Part shown: positions 36,201 to 48,200 of the stretch, one piece after another
How the letters are laid out: each line of letters begins with the position of its first letter
How positions within the stretch are numbered: the first letter of the stretch is position 1
Source: Symbiodinium natans
Taxonomy: Eukaryota; Sar; Dinophyceae; Suessiales; Symbiodiniaceae
Direction of reading: 5' to 3'
Assembly: GCA_905221605.1 (NCBI GenBank)
Contig: CAJNDS010002128.1
Location: forward strand, 423,501 to 487,500
Length of the DNA: 64,000 nt
The notes under the pieces: model-generated
Seen by the model: the letters and a program-made list of their open reading frames with translations, nothing else
Told to the model about the DNA's origin: nothing
Database searches by the model: none
Program-made: the position numbers and the translations under genes

Positions 36201-39200
36201 TAGGGTTCAGGGTTTTGGGTTTAGGGTTGCCGAAAATAAGGGTACCGTACTGGGATCCTTATTGGGGGAACCCTACTGTTTGTGGGTCTACATTAGGGGG
36301 TCCCTTGTTTTCGTAAACCCTATACCTCAGGGTCTAAGCTCCTGTGATGAAAGTTCAGCCGGGGGGCTGTCTGCTTCGTCAACTGGTGCGCTTGGTATAC
36401 AAAGCCCTTCGCCGTCCTGGCACCCAAATACAAAGTCGCAGGTTTCTGAGTTTAGTTAAGGGGTATTAAGGCGGGACCCCTAGAAGGGACCCTTAACCTT
36501 ATTCCCCTATATAACCCCTATATATGGTACCATATATACCTTATATAATCCCTATATGCCCAAGTAGCCCCGAAATGACCCCTAAATAACACCTCTAGGG
36601 TCCCCTAAGAACCCAATGAACCCTAGACCCTCCAGGGGTACTTCTCTAAATTCGAGTCCCTTTTGGGGGTCCTTTTTACAAGGGTACCGTACGAGATTGG
36701 AGCACCCAAACGGGGAACCGAATTTAGAGAACTACCCATATAGACAATAGACCCAAAAGTCACCTATAAAACAGTGAACCCCGGAACTCGACCGAACGCC
36801 CCAAAACAAGCGAGATCCCATGGTTTAAGGTGTAGGGTTGGGGTTTAGGGTTTAGGGTTTAGGGCTTAGGGCTTAGGGTTTAGGGTTTAGGGTTTAGGGC
36901 AGGAGGTGGGGCGGGGGAAAACTTTGGATTGTTTCGTGGCAGTTGGCTGAATACCAACAAACCGCGACCTTCCATTCACGGATAGGCGGCTTAGTAACTA
37001 GGCTTGCGAAAACATTATGATACGGGATCCTATGCAAATGCAGCACGAGCTCCCACAATAAAGTGTGGGCTGAACGCCAGGAGATACGAGTGAGATACCC
37101 TAAACCCTATACGCTCAACCTTACAACGTCTTCGGCGCAGCCTCTACTCTGTGTTAGCGCTGTCCTTTGGAGAGCTTGCATCTGAGGGGTCTGCTGAGGG
37201 AAGACGTGGCGTTCTCTGACTCTGTTCAACGCTGCGCGGTCTTGCGGGAGTTGTCTCGATGTTTTCCTGGTGGATGTGGTCCTCGGAAGGTTGAATCCAC
37301 AGCATGGAACGGTTGACACCGGGCCTAAACCCTAAACCCTAATCTAGGGTTTAGGGTTTAGGGTATGGGGTTTAGGGTTTAGGGTTTAGGGTTTAGGGTT
37401 TAGGGCTGACGGTTTAGTAAACCCCAAGCTGGGGTTTCCTGCAGCGAGACCGGCTGCCCTGGGACGAACTCTCTCGCGTGGGCGTTGAGCGGCTTGTGAG
37501 TCACCTCAAGGGTTTAGGGTTTAGGGTTTAGGGTTTAGGGTTTAGGGTTTAGGGTTTAGGGTTTAGGGTTTAGGGTTTAGGGTTTAGGGTTTAGGGTTTA
37601 GGGTTTAGGGTTTAGCCCTTCTCTGGCCCTTTAGGGTTTACAGGGCTTAGAGGGTCCAGCCTCTCGGTTTTGCAGGGCTTAGGGCTCCCCAGACCCTAAA
37701 GCCTGAAGCCTACCAGCACCCCCAACTACCATTTGAGCAAAATAGTCGGGTTTAGTTTAGGTTTAGGGTCATACAAGTCCCTTTCCTCAAGGGTATTTGA
37801 AGGGTGCAGGTAAAAACCTAAACTGCCCTAAACTCTAATCCCTAAATCCTATACCCTAAACCCTATAAACCCTAAACCCTATAAACCCTAAACCCTAAAC
37901 CCTAAACCCTAAACCCACAAAAATCGCGCCTTGCCAAAGGCCTCCATCTTCTGCTCCATCGCAAGCCGTTCGCTCTGCTCTGGGGTGTCCTCCTGGTTCG
38001 GGGCTTGGGCGGGTTGGGGGTTTAGGGTTTAGGGTTTAGGGTTTGGGGTTTAGGGTTTAGGGGTTAGGGTTTAGGGTTTAGGGCTGAGGGTTCAGGGTGG
38101 AGGGTTTCAAGCGATTAGGGCAGTAGGGGTTTGCGCTTGGAGTCTGGGTGCTCAAACCCTACAAGTTCTCACGCCCCAACAACCCTAAAGCTGAAGAAAA
38201 CCCAAACCCTAAACCCTAAAACCAGAAGCCCTGAAACCCTACAAGCTCCACACCCTAAACTCTACAGCCTAAACCCTAAACCCAAAACCCTGACAAAAAA
38301 ACAAGCTTCCGACACTCCAGGGCTGAACCCTTTTCGCGAGAGCTACAGGCTCGAGCGGCGTTCCTATAGGGCCCTCAATGATTAGGGGTTTGGGGGTCAT
38401 TATAGTATAACGATAGAGGGACCATAAGGGGAATCCTATTCCTCACTGTTCCGACCCCTATCTTAGGCTTTTTCTGAGGCCCTTACTATGTGCAACGAAT
38501 CCCTGATCCCTTGCATCGCTCCATGTTGGCGTAAACACAGATTTCCTAAACCCTAAACCCTAATTAAACCCTAAACCACACCCTAAACCCTAAACCCTAA
38601 ACCCTAAACCCTAAACCCTAAACCCTAAACCCTAAACCCTAAACCCTAAACCCTAAACCCTAAACCCTAAACCCTAACCCTACACCCCAAACCCTGGGTT
38701 CGATCCAGGCATCGCTTCTCTGGGGACTTGCCTCATGGAGTGCCCTTTGTAGCGCTCTTAGGGAGTTTTTTTGGGCTGCTCTTGTGATGCTCCGCTTGCA
38801 CTGTTTGGGTTTAGGGCTTAGGGTTTAAGGGTCAGGGTTCAGGGTTTAGAGTTTAGGGTTTAGGGTTTGGGGTTGGTGTGCGCCGGAATAGGAGCTCCCT
38901 GATAGAAGCCTTCGGTCCTAGGTGGCCTTGACAAGCACACTTCCTTCACAGAGTGGTCTGCTGTATGGGCGTGGGTGCGTGCGTGCTCGCGTGCGCGTGC
39001 GTGTGTGCGTGCGTGTCGTGCCTTCTCCGGCTCGGCCAGCTCGGCACGCCCGTACGCGTCTTGAGGATCCGTTCCGAAGGGATACATACGAGACCACCTC
39101 TCGGCAGCCTGTAGACTCACTGGACCCCAATTCTGGTGGCCCAGGTTATAAGGAAACCATTCGCTGCCCGGTTCAGCCTCCTCCAGTGGGCCCCAGTTCG

Positions 39201-42200
39201 CGTACTTCTCGACGGTCTGGGCGCAGTGGGCATAGCAGGGGTGAAAGTGCACAAAGGCATTGGAGGCCGGCGCTTCGGGCAGGGTCAGCATCTGCTGGAC
39301 CGCATGAAGCGGTGTTTCCATAGCTCCTGCACACTGGATGCAGTCAATCAAAATCCTTAAACCCTAAACTTCCTAAACCCTTAACCCTTGACCGCCTAAA
39401 CCCTTAGCCGCGTCTTTAAAGTGCAGTTTGGGGCGTAAGCAGGTGGGATTGTAGTTCAACCGGGCGGCCGTCTACTTCATCAAACAGTGCGCCCCGCCTC
39501 CCGAGCTGGCTTCGGCGTCTTCCAGCGGGCCCCCATCCATATAGTTCATCATGGTATGGTCGTAGTGGGCATAGGTGGGACCATGGAACGAGGGCGACGC
39601 GTCAGCCATCATCTTGGGAGGGGGTGGGGGGGGGGACCCGGACTACGTCACCTATGTCACGCGATTACGGTACAAGAATCTGAATCCGCATTCGTGCGTT
39701 TAAAACTGTCGATTGCTGTGATCTCTGGGAGTGAGCTTCGACGCTTGCAGAGCGTTCTCCTTCCATAAACCGGCAAGATCCGACAAGGGGCTGCGCACAG
39801 GACGCATGCAGACGAAAGCACTGTGAGCAAAAGCAGTCTCCTGGCCCTCAGAAATCACCGGCCCTGAGCCCTAAACCCTAAACCCTAAACCTAAATTAAA
39901 CCTAAACCCTAAACCCAAGCAGCATGCAACCTCCAGCTGATGTGAGAACTTTCTGTCGAGCAGCTCTTCTTTGCAAACTCACTCTCTTCCTCGCAACGAT
40001 AGCCTGGAGCCAGTGGTGCAATGCAGGTCCAGGCTGGGTAGGTTTGCCCCGAACTGAGCTGGCATTTTGGCCTTAACCCGAAACCCGATACCCTAAACCC
40101 TGAACCCTAAACCCTAAACCCTAAACCCTGAACCCTGAACCCTGAACCCTGAACCTGGGAATGAAGGAACGTCGCAGCCATAGCCTGGTAGCCTAGGACC
40201 TGGACTTCTGGACTCAAGTGCCTTGAAGCATCAAGTGGGCTTTAGTTAATGGTTTGGGATTTGGGGTTTAGGGTTTAGGGTTTAGGGTTTAGGGTTTAGG
40301 GTTTGGGGTTTAGGAATTTAGAAGTTAGGGTTTTAGGGGTCCAAGTTGCCAGTACTGTCAAGTATCTCGCAAGCGCCCACCCGGAATCATCAGCAACTCC
40401 CGAGCAAGACATCGAAGCCAGTAGGCTCGAGAGCCCATACCTTAGACCTTCAACCCCCCAAGCTCCAGGCTGGCCCTCAACCTATCAATCACCCTAAACC
40501 CTAAACCCTAAAACTCAGAAAAATCCCCCCCCCCCCCCCCGCCACTCAAGTGCGCAGGGTTTAGGGTTTAGGGTTTAGGGTTTAGGGTTTAGGGTTTAGG
40601 GTTTAGGGTTTAGGCTTAGGGTTGAGGGTTTAGGGCTAAGGCTTAGGGTTTACGGTCTGGCCTGTCATCTGCACCACGTCTTCCAGCCAGAACTGCTGAA
40701 CCTCCAGAGGGGTTGGTGACTCTGAGGCTCAAACCTCGGCTCTGCCAATACATTACGGGGGGCGGAAGGGGGGGGAGGGGCGGGGGGTCCCGAAAAGATG
40801 GCTCCATTTAAGACCCTATGAAAACGACCGTAATTATGCTCATAAGCTACCCCAACACGAGGCCTACAGAACTTATCGAGCGCCCGAAACCCTACACTCT
40901 AAACCCTAAAACCCTAAAACGCTAAAACGCTAAAACCCTAAAAACCTAAAACCCCAAACCCGAAAACCCTAAAACCCTAAACCCTAAAACCCTAAAACCC
41001 TAAAACCCTAAGACCCTAAAACCCTAAGACTCTAAAACCCTAAAACCCTAAAACCCTAAAACCCTAAAACCCTAAAACCCTAAAACCCTAAAACCCTAAA
41101 ACCCTAAAACCCTAAAACCCTAAAACCCTAAAACCCTAAAACCCTAAAACCCTAAAACCCTCAAACTACATCCTAAACCCTAAAAAAATCACCCATTCAG
41201 ACTCAGGTGCATCAAGTCCCAACTTCCCAAGACGCTCTTCTTACCCCTCCGAGCGTGAGTCCTGAAACCGCTCAAGCCCTACAGGACTGGGGCTTAGGGC
41301 TTAGGGCTTAGGGCTTAGGGCTTAGGGCTTAGGGCTTAGGGCTTAGGGCTTAGGGCTTAGGGCTTAGGGCTTAGGGCTTAGGGCTTAGGGCTTAGGCCTT
41401 AGGGCTGAGGGCTTAGGGCTTAGGGCTTAGGGCTTAGGGCTTAGGGCTTAGGGCTTAGGGCTTAGGGCTTAGGGCTTAGGGCTTAGGGCTTAGGGCTTAG
41501 CCCTAAACCCTAAACCCAAAACCCTAAACCCTAAACCCTAAACCCTGCAGCTTCAGGGCTCCTGCCGGGAAGGTGCGCCCCGGGATGGAGAGGACCGGGA
41601 CGGAACTGGGGCCTCGACTGGGCTTGGGGTTCGGAGGGTTTAGGGTTTAGGGTTTAGGGTTTAGGGTTTAGGGTTTAGGGTTTAGGGTTTAGGGTTTAGG
41701 GTTTAGGGTTCAGGGCTGGGGGTTTAGAGTTGGGGGTTTGAGGGTTAGGGTCTTAGGGTCAGTTTAGGGTTTGGCGTGCTGAGGGTTCATCAGGAGTTGT
41801 AGGGGTCCAGGGAGTTTAGGGAATTCAGGGATTTTAGGGGAGTTCGAGAAATTTTCGGGAGTTTAGGGAATTCAGGGATTTTAGGGGAGTTCAGGGAAAT
41901 TTTCGGGAAGTTAGGGCTCGGTAACTAGGGATTTGGGAGTTTAGGGAGCGGGGAGTTTGGGGTTTAGGGTTACATTTAGGGTGCTGTTTTGGGGCCTCGA
42001 GCCGGTCTCAGCAATTGCGCCTTTCGTGCGGGTTTAGGGTTTAGGGTTTAGGGTTTAGGGTTTAGGGTTTAGGGTTTAGGGTTTAGGGTTTAGGGTTTAG
42101 GGTTTAAGGTTTAGGGTTTAGGGTTTAGGGTTTAGGGTTTAGGGTTTAGGGCTTAGGGTTTAGGGTTTAGGGGTATAGGGATTCAGGCTTCAGGAACAAG

Positions 42201-45200
42201 AAGGCACAGCACATCAAAATGATGAGGGGCTTTGCAAGTTTAGGGCTTTCTTGGTCTTCGGGTTTTGATGGCTTTGGGGTCCAGGGTCGTACGTTTCTAC
42301 GCCTGTCGATAGGGTCAGTTCTCGAAATTCTGGTCCCTAGAGAAGGGGTGCCGCCGAAACGTAAGCACCCAAAAAGGGCCCCTAAATCCTAAATCCTCAA
42401 CCCTAAGTATATCTGCTCCACCATGCTCTTTGCTCCATCGAAACTTGGAAACATTCCGGATTCCAATCGCTTGCCTGAGTGTAAGAGCACGCTGCTTGGT
42501 AGCCGGTTGGTACTCCCAAAGTGAACTTTGATAGAGACGATATCCACATCGCTCCCTGCTCCAGGTTCGAGACAGTTGTGTTGCTGCCCCTCGCATATAA
42601 AAGCTTCGTCGAGAGTTCCTTCTCAACTGGGGTGAGGGTCGACATATCGATCGGTGTTGCTCCAAGAGATTCAATCATCCTCAAGGCTTCTGATCCTGCG
42701 AATCAGCAAAGCCTAACCAATTCAGGAATTGATGTTTCCAGGTTGTAAAATCTGGCGGGTGTTGCTGCAGTTCTTATAGTGAGTGAGGGTCAAGCCTGAT
42801 CCCCAAACCTGGAAGCCGCCAAGAGCCAGGGTTTGGGTGTAGGGTTTAGGGTTTAGGGTTTGGGGTTTAGGGCCTTAGGATCCGAATATGTGACCCAGAG
42901 ACTCCACGGTAGCCAGTCACTAACGAATATAGAACCTGAGGCTTCTTGCAACCATTGAAAGAAGATTCCTAAACTCGAAACCAAGCCCAACCCCTCGAAC
43001 TCAAACCTGCACACCCCAACCCTAAACCCTAAACCCTAAACCCTAAACCCTAAACCCTACACCCCAAGCCCTAAACTCTAAACCCGAAACCCCAAACCCC
43101 AAGCCCTAACCGCCCTAAACCCGAGCCCAGCAGCTCCCGAAGTACCGGACCAACTTCTCGCTCTCCATGGTGGCCTGGGCGTAGGGGTGACGACTGAGGC
43201 TTGGCAAAACGAAGGGTTTGGGGTTTAGGGCTTATTATTTAGGGTTTAGGGGCTTCGGGTTTAGGGGTTTAGGGCTTAGGGTTTATTGTTTAGGGTTTAG
43301 GTTAGGGTTGTTTACAGGGCTTAGGATTTTTGAGGGCTTTGGGGTTTGAGGGTTTGGGAGGTTAGGGTTCTTTAGGTTGGGGACCCGCATCCCCTCCCCC
43401 ACCTCACCTTAATGCTCGTTCTGCTCATTCACACCAGTATCATCACCACACGCCACATGGGGGTTTACGAAAGTACGGGGCCCAGAAAAGCGACCTCAAA
43501 TAGTAGGATCCCCTTTGAAAAGTAGGATTCCCTTTGAAAAAGGACCCCAATAGTAAGGTACCCCGAATTTCGGAAACCCCCACATCGATGCCAAGATCAC
43601 CAAGAGAGTCCCAACTGCGAAAGCCAACCAAAACGGCTCTTGACCTTAATTACTCAGGCGCGCAGGTTTAGGGTTTAGGGTTTAGGGTTTAGGGTTTAGG
43701 GTTTAGGGTTTAGGGTTTAGGGTTTAGGGTTTAGGGTTTAGGGTTTAGGGTTTAGGGTTTAGGGTTTAGGGTTTAGGGTTTAGGGTTTAGGGTTTAGGGT
43801 TTAGGGTTTAGGGTTTAGGGTTTAGGGTGCCGACATGTCTGCCCGCCTCCCTGACTTTGAGATCTGGATGTAGGCTTCAAGGGTTTAGGGGTTCCGCCGA
43901 CCCCTAGTAGAGACCTCACCATGCGCCTAACTCCGCCCCGTGGATACTTACTGGTGGCTCTGTTGGAGCTCGGTCTTCCGTGTTGAGGGTTTGCCTTCTA
44001 CGAGCCGGGATTCCAGAAAAGTAATCAGGGCAAAAATCGCCCAAGACCCCCAACCCCAAGAACAACGACGTAGTACATAGAGATCATTTATATGGCCATC
44101 ATACACATTAGAATAACCAAATGAGTAGTAGTAAGTAGTGGCGATAGCAATACTCGTACTACAGGAAGAGTAATAGTACTTGTAAGCAAGAGTGGAAAGG
44201 AGCAGCGATAGTAGTCACAGTATTCATACGGATTCATCGTAGCAATGGCAATACGAAAAACAATACACATAACAAAACCTGAGCCCCAAACCACCAAACC
44301 CTCTGGCAAATCACCAATGGCAATACGAAGAATAATATACATAACAACCCTGAGCCCAAGCCACCAAACCCTCACCAAACCCTAAACCCTAAACCCTAAA
44401 CCCTAAACCCTAAACCCTAAACCCTAAACCCTAAACCCTAAACCCTAAACCCTAAACCCTAAACCCTAAACCCTCTGGCAAAGCCTGTGTCCCGGCAAGT
44501 GCCAGGCGCTCATCAGGACCAGGCGCAGGTCCGGACGGGTGCCGCGCACTTGACCTGAAAATTGGGGTTTGGGGTTTAGGGTTTAGGGTTTAGGGTTGGG
44601 GGTTTGGGGTTTAGGGTTTAGGGTTTGGGGCTTTTGGGGTTTAGGGTTTTGGGTGTTGGGGTTCGTGGTCTGGGGATTTAGGGTTTAGGGATTTAGGGTT
44701 TGTGGATTTAGGGCTTGTAGGCTTTATCGGGTGTGGCCTAAAGCTTACCTTCAGAAACCCACCCGCCCACCTGCCTTTGATATTGCTATCAAACCTCTTA
44801 GAGGATTCTTTTAGGCAACCTACTAGACATAGGAACCCCTAAACCCTAAACCTGAATTAAACCCTAAACCCTAAACCCTAAACCCTAAACCCTAAACCCA
44901 AAACCCTAAACCGGGGGTCTGAAGGTGCAATCCTGCGATGTCACGCAACATGGGGATTTAAGGCATGGCCTTGAGGGTTTGGGTTTGGGCTTAGGGCGTG
45001 GTAGGGGTTTGGGTTCAGGATTTTTGTAGGGTTTAGGGTTTAGGGTTTGGGGTTTAGGGTTTCGGGTTTAGGGTTTAGGGTTTAGGGCTTGGGGGTTCCA
45101 GTTTTGGGTTGGGGTCCGCCCGAGGAGGCCACGCAGCAGCAGCATGAGCAGGTCGCAGTCGGCACTGCGCCTGAGTGATGCCCCCAGCCAGCTGGGTCGA

Positions 45201-48200
45201 AGATTTGGGGTTCAGGGGTTCTAGGCTTAGGGTTCAGGGTTCAGGGTTCAGGGTTCAGGGTTCAGGGTTTGGGGTTTAGGGTTTAGGGTTTAGGGTTTAG
45301 GGTTTAGGGTTTGGGGTTTAGTAAGGGTTGTGTGAAGAACCTTGGGGGCTCCTTTCCCTGATCTGCCATCCATATCCAAACCGTCAGCTGATGAAAACAG
45401 AGGCCTGGCGTGCCCATCTTGAGCAGTGGATCAGTTCTGCCATCACTCGGGCTCCCACTCATGGACCTCGTCGATGAAGATGTGGGTGACCTCTTCAGTT
45501 GCTAAACATGACCGAAATCCTCCAAGTCTTGAAGATCCCCGAACCTAATACCCTGTAGTAGGACCCCAACCCTCAACCCTACCGCATTGGGCCTCGCGCT
45601 ATCTTGAAAGATAGTGGCATGCTCTACAGCCTGATAACGTACATTTCCCCCTGACCTGAAGCCAAACGTCCCCGAAGCCCCCCAAACCAGGCGAAAAGAA
45701 TCTCAAAAACCAACCAGCAAATACTCTAAACACGAAGATTGGGATGTTCCCCCTTATACAAACAGTCCTTCCAAGGGATTTGAGTACCCCCGGTAAGAAT
45801 CCGGATTTAGGATTGATAGTAGAAAGGGGAACATCCCAACCTAAGACCCTAAGCCCCAAAAGCCGTCCTAAACCCTAAACCCTAAACCCTAAAAGCCGTG
45901 GCGTTTCAACTGAATGCTCTCAGCCTTGGCAAGAGCCCCAAGGCCCTGTTGTAGCTGGCGCAGAAGCACGCCCACCTCGGGGGTTTAGGGTCTGGGGTTT
46001 AGGGTTTCGGGTTTCGGGTTTCGGGTTTGGGGTTTAGGGTTTAGGTTTTTGGTTTTAGGGTTTAGGGTTATCATAGGGCCTACAGGGGGTTATCTTTCAG
46101 GCTTCGTAGCGTCTCTAGGGCTTCTGGGGGACATAGGGTTTAGAGGGCTTAAAGGGGTTATAGGGCTTATGGAGTTTATAGGGCTGAACCTGCTTATCGG
46201 GCTTTTTGTAGGGGTTGCTGGGTTATAGGGCGTACAGGGGCTTTATGGGGCTCATGGGGGTTTCTGTGTTGACAAAAGGGGGCTTGGGAGTAGGGGCTTA
46301 GGGTTTAGGGTTTACGGAATTTGCATCGGTTTTGGTTCTAGTAGGGTTAGCTGTTTAGGGCCTCAGGCTCTGAGACTAGAGCTTCAGCTTTGGTTTGGGC
46401 TGGGGGGTGAAGATCCCTCAGGGCTGAAGACGCAGTTGTCCCATGGAGCCAAAAGATGCAGAAGTGCTTTAAACTCCGCATCTCTCAGTTCGATGGTGAG
46501 TATGTGGGGGTTTACGAAAAAACAGGGAGCCCCTAAAAGAGAACCCAAATAGTAGGCAGGGTTTAAGGCTTTAGGGTTTTAGGGTTTTGGGTGCAGTCCT
46601 TATAAACCCTGACCCTGAGTGGTTGTTGGGGCGCCCAGCCGTGCAGAAGAGCAAGCGCGTGGAGCTTGAGACCTCACCGGGGGCTCGCAGGGTCCAGGTT
46701 GGCCGTCTCATTCTAAACCCCTCAACCCTAAACCCTAAACCCTAAACCCTAAACACGATAAACCCCAGACCCTATAAACCCTGAACCCTATAAACCCTAA
46801 ACCCGAAACCTTACACAGGGGGCGAAGGCCTACTTGAGCATCCAGGGCTCCTCAGGAAAAGATCTCACGGCTTGACCTCTACGCGGAAGGGGGTTCATGT
46901 GCGACCTTCACCCTTCCAGGGTTTAGGGTTTAGGGTTTAGGGTTTGGGGTTAGGGTTTGGGGTTAGGGTTTGGGGTAAGGGTTTAGGGTTTAAGATTTGG
47001 GGTTTAGGGTTTGGGGTTTGGGGTTTAGGGCTGAGGAATGAGGAGTATCCCCTGAAAATCCTCGTCAAGCCTATGAGCCCTTCAGGCCCCAAATCCTCGA
47101 ACCTCACGCCCGCGGCCCTCCGAAACCTCGAACCCTGCAAGCCCCAAAGCTTACCAGCTTTTGGCTTTAGGGGTTGCGAGCCTCCCTAACTCCCTAAATC
47201 TAACCCTCAAGCCCTAAACCCTGAAACCATAAATCCTATGTGAACCCTAAATACCCCCCCCCCCCTCCCTAACACCCCTCAACCAGGTAAATCCCTAAAC
47301 CCTATAACCCCCCCTGAGAGGACCAAGGCTAGGGTGCCTTCTTCTCCAGGCTACTCTGGTAGCCCAAAAACCCGAAATTGCCACCAAAACCCTCAACCCT
47401 ATAGACCCAAAAACCGCCCTAAAACTCCTAAACCCTATAAACCCCTAAACCCAATAATCAAAATGAGAACCAAGGGGGGGGGGGGGGGGGGTGGGGGCTT
47501 CTTCTCCAGGCGAATCTGGTAGCCAAGTATACCCTGAAACCCCTGAACCCTAACATTCCTAATTAAACCCTAAGACTCCTACTAAACCCCCTCAACCCTA
47601 CAAACCCCAAAACCCTAAACCCTAAACCCTAAACCCTAGGTGGCCTTCTTCTCCAGGCGAATCTGGTAGCCCACCAGGGAGTCACGAGACCCTGGCCCCT
47701 CGCGAGGGTCCTCAGGAGACTTGGGCAGGGTTTAGGGTTTAGGGTTTAGGGTTCAGGGTTCAGGGTTCAGGATTTAGGGTTTAGGGTTTTCGTTTCCTCA
47801 GAAAACTTAGGGCAGTTCCTGAAATTCCTGCAGGTCCCTGGAGCCGTAGAAGCTCCTTTTCATAAACCGTAAGCCCTAGTTAAACTTAAACCCTAAACCC
47901 TAAACCCTACACCCTACACCCTAAACCCTATCCAGAAGCCACAAAAACACCTTAAACCCCCTCCAAAAACGCTCGGTTTCGGCTTTTGTTTTGCGAGGTT
48001 GGTTGGAAACCTGCAAGGCTGAGCCCTCCGCGCCAATCTCTTGCGACACCCGCTTGGCCACAGACACCTCGGCTGCCAACGAGGCGCCAAAGGTGCCCAC
48101 CAACCGCGGGCGGGCTTAAGGGTTTTATGCTTCGAGGACCGAGATCGTCTTGAAGGAGAAAGCTTGCATGTGCGCAGGGACACGTTCTCTGCAACTTACA

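Noticed and set aside
46440-46505. Plus-strand exon VVPWSQKMQKCFKLRISQFD with donor GATG|GTGAGT
   Set aside because: Possible, but the neighbouring minus-strand helicase exons join across it. It shares only an 18-base match with the exon at 12,840, and no partner exon is seen nearby.
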